A stretch of DNA of 64,000 bases from Anaerosacchariphilus polymeriproducens (GCF_003363435.1 NZ_QRCT01000010.1:1-64000), one strand, 5' to 3'; counted from the first letter of the stretch, positions 1-9,446 are shown. Numbers and translations are program-made. The notes: generated by a model from the sequence alone, not told the origin.

Positions 1-37
<37 letters not shown>

Positions 38-237
38 AGTTTTTTCCTTCAGAATTTAGCTTGGCTAATTCTTCCGTCGACTGTTTCCAGTCTTTACTGT
101 TTTTTAGGTCGCGTTATAGTTATTTTTTAACTGTAACACTTGTTCTCTTTGAAATCTCTTTTGAATCTTTCAAGGTTGTTTTCACTGTTTAATTATCAAT
201 GTTCTTCTTTGTTGCTGTGTTGACCAGCAACTCATAT

Positions 238-266
238 AGAATATCATATCTGTAAGTCCTTGTCAA
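238..266 (-). promoter_or_regulatory. rrn promoter P2
   Basis: On the minus strand a -35 TTGACA (266-261) and a -10 TATTCT (243-238) are separated by 17 bases, about 200 bases upstream of 16S. This is the promoter nearer to the rRNA gene. Confidence 0.8.
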
Positions 267-324
267 CTTCTTTTTTATTTTTTTATTTTTAGTCAATCTT
301 TGTCGCTTTTCGCGGCGGAATTCT

Positions 325-353
325 ATAATATCATTATACAAATATAATGTCAA
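325..353 (-). promoter_or_regulatory. rrn promoter P1
   Basis: On the minus strand TTGACA (353-348), 17 bases, then TATTAT (330-325), in tandem with the downstream promoter at 238-266. Paired promoters are usual for rRNA operons. Apart from these two promoters and the terminator at 505-560, nothing else is recognisable between 40 and 592. Confidence 0.8.
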
Positions 354-504
354 TACTTTTTTTGATTTATTTCAATGTACTACTTTATATATTATTCTCA
401 TTGAGTTTCTTAGGATAACTCATAGAGACTTCTTTTAATTATAATCTTATTTTCCATAAGTATTGTTTTAATTTTTATCTATAAAAACCAATGATCTCTT
501 CATT

Positions 505-560
505 GAAAAAAAGTGTCAGCACGAAAGAGTATATCAAAGCACTCTATACGTGTTAACACT
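505..560 (-). terminator. Terminator after the sugar transferase
   Basis: Minus-strand stem with AGTGT/ACACT, CACG/CGTG and AGAGT/ACTCT pairing segments, followed by a run of seven T. It lies 33 bases beyond the stop of the 593-1969 gene and separates it from the rrn promoters. Confidence 0.75.
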
Positions 561-592
561 ATTCTTTGTAATATACTTACTAATTTCTGGTT

Positions 593-1969
593 TTAAAATG
601 CATCCGTATGATGAAAAATAACATAAATGGTCTTAAACAATATTTTAATATCAAGTAATACATTCCATTTAGTAATATATTCAATATCCATTTCAACAAT
701 CTTTTGAAAATCAGTAATCTGACTTCTACCATTAACTTGCCATAAACCTGTAATTCCTGGTTTAATGCTCATACGCTTCCAATGCCAACGTTCATAATAT
801 TCGATTTCATCCATTGTAGGTGGTCTTGTACCAACCAAACTCATATCGCCTTTTAAAACATTAAAAAACTGTGGAAGTTCATCTATACTTGTTTTACGAA
901 TAAATTTTCCTACCTTAGTGATTCTAGGATCATTTTCCAATTTAAACATATGATTTGATTCTAACTTATTCTTAGATATAAGTTCTTTCTTCTTTTCTTC
1001 CGCATCTAAATACATACTCCTAAATTTATATATTTTAAATTGTCTTCCGTTTTGACCAACTCTTACCTGTTTAAAAATTGCAGGTCCTTTAGAAGTAGAG
1101 CGAATAATAATTGCAGTCACAAGCATAATCGGAGAAGATAATACTATTCCTACAAGACTTCCTACAATATCTAAAATTCGTTTTATAATAGATTCATATT
1201 TATTCAAGGATACCGTATGATAGGTTACTACTGGATATGTACCACAACTGGAAGTATACATATGTACTCCCTCTAAATGATTACAATGTAACAATACATT
1301 TGCAGTAACTCCCATTTCCATACATTCCTGAATAATATTTTTCATTACCTTCCATTTAACACTTCTTTGCAAAATATAAATTTGATCTATTGCATGTTTA
1401 TGTACAATTTCTTCTAATTCATTTATACATCCCAAATACTGCTCACCAGGGTTTTCTGTAACAGAAATATAGCCAATTTCATTTATTGAGGCACTACTTT
1501 GATTCATAAAATGATGGAACTTCTTAAACTGTTCAATATTACCTATTAATGCAGTTCTTGGTGCAACAATTCCACTTAGTGCTTTCATAAATTTTCTTAA
1601 AAATAATGCAGCTGCAAGTAATAAAAAGTAATTAACTGCCAAACTCACAACATAATATCTATTTTCTATATTTGTTTTACCTACTGCAAAAATTGCTATT
1701 GATGTAATACCAGTGGCAATAATAAAAGATTTTGAAACTAAAATAATCACTCTATCTATATAATAAAAGGTTGTTACATAATATAATTGATAACTCTTAC
1801 TAGCTAAAATATATATAACACAAAATACACATTGTATATAAATATGCTCCTTCTCAACCATTGACATCTGCATGAATATCATTGTTAAAAATAATGAAAG
1901 CAAGCACATTACAACATCCCCACTAATGCGCATCAAACTAATTGTAACACCTTTACTGAATTTTCCCAT
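593..1969 (-). CDS. Polyprenyl glycosylphosphotransferase (exopolysaccharide initiation)
   Basis: Transfers the first sugar phosphate to undecaprenyl phosphate at the membrane, starting repeat-unit assembly. The 458 residues have about four membrane segments (roughly 17-120), a central Rossmann-like part (140-245), another membrane helix (270-290) and the catalytic bacterial sugar-transferase domain. Visible motifs are KRILD (263-267), KFRSM (315-319), the DPRITK...SIDELPQ block (347-367) and GTRPP (380-384). The length fits WbaP/CpsE-type enzymes. The ATG has AGGAGA seven to ten bases before it. The gene stands apart from the exopolysaccharide operon but is the only initiating enzyme in the window, so it probably serves it. 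Which sugar it transfers cannot be read from sequence. Confidence 0.93.
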   Translation of the reverse strand: MGKFSKGVTISLMRISGDVVMCLLSLFLTMIFMQMSMVEKEHIYIQCVFCVIYILASKSYQLYYVTTFYYIDRVIILVSKSFIIATGITSIAIFAVGKTNIENRYYVVSLAVNYFLLLAAALFLRKFMKALSGIVAPRTALIGNIEQFKKFHHFMNQSSASINEIGYISVTENPGEQYLGCINELEEIVHKHAIDQIYILQRSVKWKVMKNIIQECMEMGVTANVLLHCNHLEGVHMYTSSCGTYPVVTYHTVSLNKYESIIKRILDIVGSLVGIVLSSPIMLVTAIIIRSTSKGPAIFKQVRVGQNGRQFKIYKFRSMYLDAEEKKKELISKNKLESNHMFKLENDPRITKVGKFIRKTSIDELPQFFNVLKGDMSLVGTRPPTMDEIEYYERWHWKRMSIKPGITGLWQVNGRSQITDFQKIVEMDIEYITKWNVLLDIKILFKTIYVIFHHTDAF

Positions 1970-2180
1970 ATAATTATCATCTCCTTACACTCTTTTGTTT
2001 CTCTAAAACAATTATTTAAAATTCTATATACTAAAACTTATTATCTTAACAGTTCTCTTAATAATAGATAATATAACACACTATAACTCTAAAATAGTGA
2101 TGCTCCCTTCAGCCTGTTTACAATATTAACATAACATTTTAATCTTGTCAGCAAAATCTTGGAAATTTCTTTCCTGTTTT

Positions 2181-2220
2181 TTGACAAATTCTTTACAAGC
2201 CCTCTATAACTTGATAAAAT
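2181..2220 (+). promoter_or_regulatory. Promoter region for the acyl-CoA ligase gene
   Basis: Two overlapping possibilities are visible. TTTACA (2192-2197) with TAAAAT (2215-2220) has 17-base spacing. TTGACA (2181-2186) with TATAAC (2205-2210) has 18-base spacing. Transcription would start some 40 bases before the gene. Confidence 0.65.
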
Positions 2221-2266
2221 GAAAAATATGCAAAAAAATGTATGTTGATTGAAGGGAGACAAATAA

Positions 2267-3901
2267 ATGAATCAATGTATCAATCTAACAATAGGCCAAC
2301 AATTAAAAAATACAGCTGTTCAGTATCCCAATAAAGCCGGGGCAATTTTTCCTGCTGAATCCTTAAGAATGACATATAAGGAAATAGAAGAAAAATCAAA
2401 TATTGTTGCAAAAGCCTTAATTGCACTAGGTATAAATAAGGGAGCACATATTGGAATTTGGGGACCAAATACTTCTAATTGGATGCTTTTACTATTTGGT
2501 GCTACAAAAATCGGTGCGGTAATAGTTCCATTAATTACCAGTTATAAATTTAAGGAATTACAATATATTGTAAATCAATCTGAAATCGAATTTCTTTTTT
2601 CAATGACTCAGTTTCGTGAAACAGATTGTGAATTAATTACAAAAAAATTTCTTAATAATAAAAATGAAATTGATAAATCAACTTATCCTTCATTAAAAAA
2701 CGTATATTATATAGATGAAAATCCTAATCATTTATTTGGAGATTGGAACGACTTTCTAAATTTAGCTTCCAATGTTAGTGATGAAGAATTGAAAGACTAT
2801 GCATCACTTATAAAACCAGACGATTTATATAGTATTCAATATACTTCTGGTACGACATCGCTTCCTAAAGGTGCCATGTTAACTCAATTTGGGGCTTTAA
2901 ATACAAGTAAAGCCTGTGCTGACATACTCCATTTAAACTCTACAGATATATGCTGTGTACCACTTCCATTTTCTCATTGCTTTGGTAATATACTAACTAT
3001 TATGGCTGGTATTATATTAGCATGCCCAATTGTTTATATCGATAACTTTACTCCATTAAAAGTAATGAATACAATACAAAATGAAAAGTGCACTGTAGTT
3101 GTAGGGGTACCTACCATGTTTATTGCAATGCTGAATCATCCTAGCTTTCATGAATTTGACTTTACCAGCTTAGATACATGCGGATTAGGTGGGTCACTCT
3201 GCCCGGTTTCTATAATGGAACAAATTTCAAATGCATTTCAATTGGAAAACATCAGCATAGGGTATGGTTTATCAGAAACCGCATCTTTATGTACACTGAC
3301 CGAAATTACAGAAGCACAATATTATAAATTCCATACTGTAGGTAAAGCCATTCCCGGAATCCAAATCAAAATCGTTGATCCTATCACTTTAAACGAAGTA
3401 CCTGTGAACACACAGGGCGAACTTCTTGTAAAGGGGTATAATGTAATGAATGGATATTATAATAAACCTGAAGAAAATCAAAATGCCTTTACCAAAGACG
3501 GTTGGTTCCGTACCGGTGATATTGCGACAGTCGATGAAAATGGCTTTTATAAAATCGTTGGACGATACAAAGATATTATTATCCGTGGTGGAGAAAACAT
3601 ATCTCCCGGAGAAGTAGAAAAAACAATTCTAACACTTGATAATGTTAAAGATGTACAAATCATTGCTGTACCTGATTCTACTTTTGTTGATGAAATAGCA
3701 GCATTTATCATTACCAATGATGGAAATGAAATGGATGCCTCCTTTATTAAAGAATATGTTAAAACAAATCTAGCTTCATACAAAAGGCCAAAATACATAG
3801 CTTTTGTTTCTGAATTTCCTACGACTGAAAGTGGAAAAGTACAAAAGTTCAAACTTAAAGAATACGCAATAGAACTTTGGAATCTTAATTCCGATACTTA
3901 A
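2267..3901 (+). CDS. AMP-dependent acyl-CoA synthetase / acyl-adenylating ligase
   Basis: Class I adenylate-forming enzyme that activates a carboxylic acid with ATP and usually transfers it to CoA. The 544 residues carry the phosphate-binding loop YTSGTTSLPKGA (192-203), YGLSET (333-338), GWFRTGD (412-418), the hinge GRYKDIIIRGGEN (432-444) and a C-terminal SGK with the probable catalytic Lys524. Length matches medium- or long-chain fatty acyl-CoA ligases. AAGGGAG precedes the ATG. It is transcribed alone, against the exopolysaccharide genes, with its own promoter and terminator. The substrate is unknown. A carrier-protein ligase role is possible because an Sfp-type transferase lies at 32283-32972, but no carrier protein is seen in the window. 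Confidence 0.9.
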   Translation: MNQCINLTIGQQLKNTAVQYPNKAGAIFPAESLRMTYKEIEEKSNIVAKALIALGINKGAHIGIWGPNTSNWMLLLFGATKIGAVIVPLITSYKFKELQYIVNQSEIEFLFSMTQFRETDCELITKKFLNNKNEIDKSTYPSLKNVYYIDENPNHLFGDWNDFLNLASNVSDEELKDYASLIKPDDLYSIQYTSGTTSLPKGAMLTQFGALNTSKACADILHLNSTDICCVPLPFSHCFGNILTIMAGIILACPIVYIDNFTPLKVMNTIQNEKCTVVVGVPTMFIAMLNHPSFHEFDFTSLDTCGLGGSLCPVSIMEQISNAFQLENISIGYGLSETASLCTLTEITEAQYYKFHTVGKAIPGIQIKIVDPITLNEVPVNTQGELLVKGYNVMNGYYNKPEENQNAFTKDGWFRTGDIATVDENGFYKIVGRYKDIIIRGGENISPGEVEKTILTLDNVKDVQIIAVPDSTFVDEIAAFIITNDGNEMDASFIKEYVKTNLASYKRPKYIAFVSEFPTTESGKVQKFKLKEYAIELWNLNSDT

Positions 3902-3914
3902 AATTATAACCCAA

Positions 3915-4937
3915 TTAAGTGCCTTCCCCCTCAATCTTTGAGGGGTTTTTTATTATAAATCTTTTCATTTGATAAAAACTCCAGATTCCAAACATTGTAA
4001 CACACCATATTAAAAAAGGAGCTATCCAAATAAACAATTTATTCTGTACTATATCATTATATTCACCAATGATAGAAACAATATTAAGAGGAATCATATG
4101 AAATATGTAAACTGGCAGTGAATAATAGATACCTATTCTTTCAATTATAGAATTTGATCCAAAATCAGGATTCTTCACTGCTAAAACAAACAAAGAAAAT
4201 GCAGTTATAATTGACCCAACATACATATCACTTCTAGCAATAAATAATCTTTCAAAGCAGCTTAATAAGCATGAAGAAACAATTGCAATAATACAAATTT
4301 TATTTGAAAACAAATTAAGAATTTTCACTTGATATTTATGTATAAAGTTTCCCAAAGCAAAATATGGCAGACCAAACAATAAGAAATTTCGAGTTAAAGA
4401 TATGGGTAATAGAATTCCCTGGCTAGGAACAACTTCACTAATTATTAAATTTAATACTAATAATATTGGTATACTGCAATACAAAACTTTATACATATCC
4501 TTTTTATTAATATAATACAAAATGGCATAACAGTAAAAAAGTGCTCCAATAAACCATAAATGAATGCCAGCTTTTGAAACATTTAAAACTAAAAATTTTA
4601 AAATATTGACTAAACTAAAAATATCTATAAACCAAAGTTTTACATTATAGCCATATAATTCAGTACTTATCAATCCCCAAATTATATAAATAAGATTAGC
4701 CCATATCATTAATTTTAAAATTTTTAACATTTGGATCTTTGATTTCTTTTTTACTATCTCTTTATCAACATTCCATATAAAATATCCAGATATCATTAAG
4801 AAAATAGGGACGGCGAATCTCCCCATGGCATCAGCTATGACTCCAAAATCGCCCGGTAACCCTCGATGCCCCAACACTACCATAAAACTTATAATCCCCT
4901 TAAGTACATTAATAAAACTATTTCTTTTTGTTCCCAT
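3915..4937 (-). CDS. Acyltransferase 3 family membrane protein
   Basis: Integral membrane O-acyltransferase of the OafA/NodX type, which adds acetyl or similar groups to sugars of surface glycans. The 340 residues form about ten hydrophobic segments. The family signature is near the N-terminus: a conserved His in VLGHRG (about 21-26) and RFAVPIFLMISGYF (40-53). It follows the FemAB-like gene at 4976-5749 by 38 bases, in the same direction, so both are probably transcribed from the promoter at 5879-5906. The location points to decoration of the local exopolysaccharide. The acyl group and acceptor are not predictable. Confidence 0.88.
   Translation of the reverse strand: MGTKRNSFINVLKGIISFMVVLGHRGLPGDFGVIADAMGRFAVPIFLMISGYFIWNVDKEIVKKKSKIQMLKILKLMIWANLIYIIWGLISTELYGYNVKLWFIDIFSLVNILKFLVLNVSKAGIHLWFIGALFYCYAILYYINKKDMYKVLYCSIPILLVLNLIISEVVPSQGILLPISLTRNFLLFGLPYFALGNFIHKYQVKILNLFSNKICIIAIVSSCLLSCFERLFIARSDMYVGSIITAFSLFVLAVKNPDFGSNSIIERIGIYYSLPVYIFHMIPLNIVSIIGEYNDIVQNKLFIWIAPFLIWCVTMFGIWSFYQMKRFIIKNPSKIEGEGT
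3926..3952 (+). terminator. Terminator after the acyl-CoA ligase gene
   Basis: Hairpin CCCCTCA/TGAGGGG with a short loop, followed by TTTTTT. It overlaps the last codons of the convergent acyltransferase gene (3915-4937). Confidence 0.85.
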
Positions 4938-4975
4938 TTACTCTAACCCTCAAATTCAAATTCCTATACAATCTT

Positions 4976-5749
4976 TTAGTGTTTAATTATCTTATTTTTC
5001 AACTCTTTTAAAAAAAATGCTATCTTGCCTTTAAATGTAAAAGTACAGGTATAATTATATTCTTCCACTACCTTGCCGCCAAACTGCATTTTATATTGAT
5101 CTATTCCATTCATCTCAGGCCTGTCAGGGTCTAAAGTAACACCACCTAAATCATATTCTTTGTAACCATCATTCTTATACATCTTAATCGTATACCATTC
5201 TAATGCTTTATTGGCATCAGCAATAAAATTTCTTTTTTCCTTATTGTCTGAATATTTATAAGACAAAGATGCAGAAAATTGTCCTCGCGCACGAATTTTA
5301 TCTTGAATAAATGTATTATAAACTAATACCTCTCCAGATTCTTTTGAACGTGCTCCCACTATTCTTAAACATCCTATTTCAGCTAGACTATTTAATAATG
5401 GTTCATCACAGGTATAGATATTTTTTGCTTCTGCAAACTCATTAAAATATTGAACATATTCATGAATCTGCTCATTTGATGGTTCCAAGTAGCAGAAAAA
5501 ATCTATTCTATCTTGTTCTTCTACTCGTCTAATTGCCCTTCTCAGACTTTTATTAAACTCCTTAAATAAGGAATCTTCATTCTTTAATAAATCTATAATG
5601 ATTGTTTTAAAAGTCTTAGCACCTGGATAATACTGCTGATTCTGAAAAAACTGGATGATATCATAACCTCTATACCCAGAGTTTTCCTTGGCATAGTAAA
5701 TATCCAAAATTTTTATACCTTTCTTTATTCTGTCGTTTACCTTGATCAC
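4976..5749 (-). CDS. FemAB-like / GNAT-fold aminoacyl- or acyl-transferase
   Basis: The 257-residue protein is a close paralogue of 14778-15557. Both open with MIK(V/I)N(D/E)R and share YDLGG/FDFGG and a C-terminal FGG (about 223-225). These are typical of the FemAB-type group that transfers amino acids or acyl groups to peptidoglycan precursors or glycans. I start it at the second GTG (5749): AAGGGAG lies eight bases before it and the N-terminus then aligns with the paralogue. It is first in a two-gene unit with the acyltransferase, behind its own promoter and a long leader hairpin. The family call is firm; the substrate is unknown. Confidence 0.8.
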   Translation of the reverse strand: MIKVNDRIKKGIKILDIYYAKENSGYRGYDIIQFFQNQQYYPGAKTFKTIIIDLLKNEDSLFKEFNKSLRRAIRRVEEQDRIDFFCYLEPSNEQIHEYVQYFNEFAEAKNIYTCDEPLLNSLAEIGCLRIVGARSKESGEVLVYNTFIQDKIRARGQFSASLSYKYSDNKEKRNFIADANKALEWYTIKMYKNDGYKEYDLGGVTLDPDRPEMNGIDQYKMQFGGKVVEEYNYTCTFTFKGKIAFFLKELKNKIIKH

Positions 5750-5819
5750 AACTTTCACTCCCTTCTAATGGAAATAATAAATTTCTGCTTTTCCCCTACG
5801 GGTCTCCTAGAAAATGAAA

Positions 5820-5873
5820 TTGTTTATCAAAAAGCACCTCCATAGAAGTGCTTTATTGATACAAGATAAACAA
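5820..5873 (-). promoter_or_regulatory. Long leader hairpin (terminator or attenuator)
   Basis: Minus-strand RNA can form an outer nine-pair stem (TTGTTTATC/GATAAACAA, 5873-5865 with 5828-5820). Inside is a second stem AAAGCACTTC/GAGGTGCTTT (5854-5845 with 5840-5831, one G-U) with a four-base loop and a short T run. It terminates the 1139-residue gene upstream. It also lies inside the leader of the FemAB-like gene if the promoter at 5879-5906 is used, so it may act as an attenuator. Confidence 0.65.
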
Positions 5874-5878
5874 AATCA

Positions 5879-5906
5879 ATTATATCATACCTTATTATGA
5901 TTTCAA
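5879..5906 (-). promoter_or_regulatory. Promoter for the FemAB-like/acyltransferase pair
   Basis: Minus strand TTGAAA (5906-5901), 16 bases, perfect TATAAT (5884-5879). Transcription would start near 5872, giving a leader of about 120 bases that begins at the hairpin 5820-5873. Confidence 0.7.
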
Positions 5907-5948
5907 GTAATTTATGAATTTCTTTATTCAAATAATCATTAAGAGGTT

Positions 5949-8900
5949 TTATAGAATTTTTATTTTAATAACTTTTTTTATTTTACTTCCATCTAGAGTT
6001 TTCACAGTAATTTTAACTATCTTACCTTTTCCTGCCTTTTTTAATTTAACGATTCCTTTTTTATTAACCGTTGCATATTTTTTATTGCTTGACTTGAAAG
6101 AACACTTTTTATAAATATAGGAAGATGGTTTATATGAAATCTTTATTTTAACCTTTTTTCCAGCCCTTTGTGACTTTAATGCCCTTACTTTGATTTTTTG
6201 AATTAAATTCTTTTTAATTATGACGTTATAAACTGCTACCTTCTTATTTGTATTCTTATTAGTTGCTGTAATTATAATACTCTTTCCATTACTTGCTTTT
6301 TTAGCTTTAAGAATACCTGAATTATTTATTGTAGCATAGGATTTATTACTACTTTTCCAATTAACATTTTGTGCTATACTACCAATATTTAAATTTTTAG
6401 TTTTTCCTGCTTTTATTTTAATATTACAGTTTTTTATAGGGATCTCCTTAGCAATATTAAATGAAGCCTGGTTTTCATTACTACCTGAACTTGATTTAGC
6501 AGCAATAATATTCATATTACCTAATGTAATTACTTGGGTATCGGTAGTAATTTGCATTTTTACTGTATATGATCCCACAGTTAGTCCTTTTACATACCAG
6601 CAGAAATAATATTTTTGGTTAGTATTGATTTTAGTTAAATCCCAGTTTGTGATGATCTGCTTAAATATGACACCATCTTTATAAAAACTCAAAATCGGAT
6701 GGTCTGTTCCTGCATAATTACTAGATGCATAATTACAAATTCTAACTCCGACTTTTACATACTGATTTGTAACTGCAGATTCTGCTGGAACTTCAATTTG
6801 TGTTATATCTAATTGATATTTTTCTTTTGCCGTAGGTAAGCTTGTCAATTTCATATTACCCAAGAAAATTTCTTGGGTATCTGAAGTAATCTGCAATTTT
6901 ACGGTATAGGTTCCAGCTACAAGTCCTTTTATATACCAACTAAAATAATAATTAACATTTGTATTAATCTTGGTTAAATCCCAATTCGTTTTTGATTGTT
7001 TAACAAATATTCCGTTTTTGTAAATTTTAATAATTGGGTGTTCTGTACCTGCATAATTAGTAGATGCATAGTTACAGATTCTAACTCCGACTTTTGTACC
7101 TGTATCAGAAATTTCATCTTCTTTAGGTAGATCAATTTGGGTAACATCTAAATTATATTTGTCTTTTGCTGTAGGATAACTTATTAATTTCATATTACCT
7201 AAAGTTATCTCTTGTGTATCAGAAGTAATTCGTAACTTTACAGTATAGGTTCCAGCTGCAAGTCCTTTTACATACCAGCTAAAATAATATTTCTCATTTG
7301 TATTAATTTTAGTTAAATCCCAATTCGTTATGATTTGTTTAACTAATTTTTCACCGTTATAAATATTCATAATTGGACGTTCTGTTCCTGCGTAGTTACT
7401 AGATGCATAGTTGCAGATTCTAACTCCAACTTTTGTTCCTGTATCGGATATTACAGCTTCAGACGGTACATCGGTTTGGGTTACATCTAAATTATACTTT
7501 TCTTTTGCTGTAGGTACAGTTGAAGATCCTGAATCAGACAACGGTTCTTCTGGCTGAATTAAGTCATCTAATGAATTTACAATATTCATTCTTCCCAATA
7601 AAATACTTCTGGTATCTGAAGTTATTTTAATTTTTATATCATATTTACCAATACCAAGTCCGTTTACAAACCAAGCATAATAATTATTACTATCAGGATT
7701 TATTTTTGACAAATTCCAATCTGTATTAATTTGTTTTACTAATGTTCCATCTTTATAAAAACTTAATACCGGAGTATCTGTTCCATTATATTTACTCGTT
7801 CCGTAATTACGGATACGAAGACCTACTTTTACTGGTTCGCCACTTTTTATCTTGATTTCCGGGAAATCTGTAGCAGAAACATCGAGACGATATTTATCAT
7901 AAGCTGTTGGCAGGTTTTCCGGAGGATTTGTACCACTGCCTTCATATCCATCAACCGAAAAATCTCCTAAAACCATCCAACCGTCTGCACGTTGGGTCTC
8001 ATTTGCAAATCTGAATTTTTTTCCATTCAACATAGGATTTTCTACATATATTGCTAATGAGTATAGACCTTTTTGTAAAGCTAAATTAGATAATCTTCCA
8101 GAGTATTCATATTCATTAGCATTAGCTGCTATCTTGGTAATATCCCAATTACTTGAATATTTTTTAATTAATTCACCCTCTTCATTTAAAATCCCAACTT
8201 TAACTTTCCAGTTATAATAAAAAGGTGCTACTCCAATATTTTTTATTTTTAAACTTAAATCTAAGTTATTTGTTGATGATGTAATATTTTGGGCAAATTC
8301 AGCCTGTGTAACTGTTAAATCATAACCTAATTTTCTAGAAGCTTTTATCGCTTCATTTCTTTCGTTTCCAGTAAATGTATGAACACTTCCAACTAGCAGC
8401 CAGGATGGATGCAGTGCTTGTAAACACTCTCCATAAGATTCCCCATCTTTTAATGACCAATTCGGTGTTTCAAATATTGTATTTACATAGGAAGGAAATA
8501 ATTCTCCTCCACCAATATTTGTTTTCCAATATTCTGTTGCATTATATTCAATTAATCTATTTAATTGTGACCATGGATCAACAATAGATTCATAACAAAA
8601 TGAATAGTCTGAATATCCAACATCTAACTGATTTGTACCAGATTTAGGGTAACGTATCGTTATTAGTGTTTTATTAAATGCATTATCATATTTTTTTGCT
8701 AATTGAATTAAATCACTATCTTCTAGCCCAAAATCATAAGGCGAAGTATGCCATTCTGCCCAAATTCCTACTATAGATGCTTCAATGGAAGCAATCCTTG
8801 CATCACCATCATATTTCCTGCCAAGTGCATCAACAAAATTGTAAGCCATTTCCCATAACTTACGATTACTATAATCAGGACTATAACCTATATCTATATC

Positions 8901-9368
8901 AGAGGAAGTTGCGGAACCCATTGTATATTCTGTAACTTTTAAACCACTATCTAATAAATATTTCGGGATTGCATTAACTCCAATTTCAGTTCCAGGACTG
9001 TCTAAAAAAAAGGAAACGATACTTTGCCTTCCATAAGAAGCTATTTCATTTAGATAACTTTCTAAAACATTCCAATTATATTGGCCTTCTCCTACTACAA
9101 TATCAGATACCGGCATAGTAATATATTCAATACTTGACGGAAAATCAGAATACGCACCGGTACCCCTAAATCCTGCAAAACCTTTTATTGGATTATCAGC
9201 TGGTGAATCAGCATAATTTAATGTACGAATATTATTTTCACCATTTGCCTTTACATGACTCATATCTCCAAGTATTTCAAAACTGCTAAAAATCAACAGA
9301 AATGTTAAAAACTTAGCTATCCACTTTTTACTATTTTTTTTAAGAAAATATGACGTTCTTATTTTCAT
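5949..9368 (-). CDS. Large secreted DUF4832-like putative glycoside hydrolase with repeat modules and BIG2-like domains
   Basis: Secreted protein of 1139 residues under tandem c-di-GMP riboswitches. The order is: signal peptide (about 1-41); a DUF4832/DUF4874-like TIM-barrel-type region (45-350) with Glu205 in WAEWHT and Glu289 in GGGEL; a beta domain (355-480); four tandem modules of about 113 residues (from about 487, 619, 732 and 845); and two BIG2-like wall-associated domains (about 975-1139) rich in Lys and Ser. The two Glu residues are conserved in the paralogues at 9676 and 11492 and are candidate catalytic acids; this is inference. An in-frame TTG exists at 9389, but the ATG at 9368 is preferred because AAAGGAG lies just before it. 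That Shine-Dalgarno starts four bases after the proximal riboswitch. It probably binds or trims the local polysaccharide outside the cell. Confidence 0.8.
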   Translation of the reverse strand: MKIRTSYFLKKNSKKWIAKFLTFLLIFSSFEILGDMSHVKANGENNIRTLNYADSPADNPIKGFAGFRGTGAYSDFPSSIEYITMPVSDIVVGEGQYNWNVLESYLNEIASYGRQSIVSFFLDSPGTEIGVNAIPKYLLDSGLKVTEYTMGSATSSDIDIGYSPDYSNRKLWEMAYNFVDALGRKYDGDARIASIEASIVGIWAEWHTSPYDFGLEDSDLIQLAKKYDNAFNKTLITIRYPKSGTNQLDVGYSDYSFCYESIVDPWSQLNRLIEYNATEYWKTNIGGGELFPSYVNTIFETPNWSLKDGESYGECLQALHPSWLLVGSVHTFTGNERNEAIKASRKLGYDLTVTQAEFAQNITSSTNNLDLSLKIKNIGVAPFYYNWKVKVGILNEEGELIKKYSSNWDITKIAANANEYEYSGRLSNLALQKGLYSLAIYVENPMLNGKKFRFANETQRADGWMVLGDFSVDGYEGSGTNPPENLPTAYDKYRLDVSATDFPEIKIKSGEPVKVGLRIRNYGTSKYNGTDTPVLSFYKDGTLVKQINTDWNLSKINPDSNNYYAWFVNGLGIGKYDIKIKITSDTRSILLGRMNIVNSLDDLIQPEEPLSDSGSSTVPTAKEKYNLDVTQTDVPSEAVISDTGTKVGVRICNYASSNYAGTERPIMNIYNGEKLVKQIITNWDLTKINTNEKYYFSWYVKGLAAGTYTVKLRITSDTQEITLGNMKLISYPTAKDKYNLDVTQIDLPKEDEISDTGTKVGVRICNYASTNYAGTEHPIIKIYKNGIFVKQSKTNWDLTKINTNVNYYFSWYIKGLVAGTYTVKLQITSDTQEIFLGNMKLTSLPTAKEKYQLDITQIEVPAESAVTNQYVKVGVRICNYASSNYAGTDHPILSFYKDGVIFKQIITNWDLTKINTNQKYYFCWYVKGLTVGSYTVKMQITTDTQVITLGNMNIIAAKSSSGSNENQASFNIAKEIPIKNCNIKIKAGKTKNLNIGSIAQNVNWKSSNKSYATINNSGILKAKKASNGKSIIITATNKNTNKKVAVYNVIIKKNLIQKIKVRALKSQRAGKKVKIKISYKPSSYIYKKCSFKSSNKKYATVNKKGIVKLKKAGKGKIVKITVKTLDGSKIKKVIKIKIL
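6492..7910 (-). repeat. Four tandem ~113-codon modules within the large DUF4832-like gene
   Basis: Each unit encodes a module running from T-A-(K/Y)-(E/D)-KY-x-LD through VG(V/L)RI(C/R)NY and W(D/N)L(T/S)KIN to SDT..I.LG.M. The three C-terminal units are very alike. The first has diverged, for example RIRNY instead of RICNY. The paralogues at 9676-11457 and 11492-13216 each have one diverged copy at the C-terminus, so the array arose by expansion in this gene. Confidence 0.85.
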
Positions 9369-9384
9369 ATTATAATCTCCTTTC

Positions 9385-9446
9385 GGCAACTGGCTGCCAT
9401 TTCAGGCCCTATAGCTTTGCGTCCTTGCTTTTCAACAAGTTTGCCT
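9385..9446 (-). promoter_or_regulatory. c-di-GMP-I riboswitch, proximal copy of tandem pair
   Basis: Minus-strand RNA has the GEMM-I core. P1 is GGCAA (9445-9441) with TTGCC (9389-9385). The P2 stem carries a GAAA tetraloop. GGACGCAAAGC and GGCCTGAAATGGCAGCCAG form the tetraloop-receptor arm. The aptamer ends four bases before the AAAGGAG ribosome-binding site of the 5949-9368 gene. Ligand-stabilised P1 could therefore affect translation directly. No terminator hairpin fits between P1 and the start codon. Confidence 0.92.

Noticed and set aside
5785-5815. Possible third c-di-GMP riboswitch before the FemAB-like gene
   Set aside because: The CGCAAAGC core, the GAAA-capped P2 and the GCCAG/GCCGG arm are all missing.
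5914-6114. Hydrophobic 66-residue frame opposite the BIG2-like end of the large surface protein
   Set aside because: Its composition is just the complement of Lys-rich codons (AAA/TTT). No start signals.
6492-7910. Regular repeats that could be mistaken for a CRISPR or other DNA array
   Set aside because: Unit length about 340 bases and in-frame coding throughout; they are protein modules. No CRISPR array or cas gene was seen anywhere.
9368-9389. TTG at 9389 as start of the large surface protein
   Set aside because: It falls within the riboswitch's P1 strand and before the Shine-Dalgarno; the ATG at 9368 has ideal spacing.
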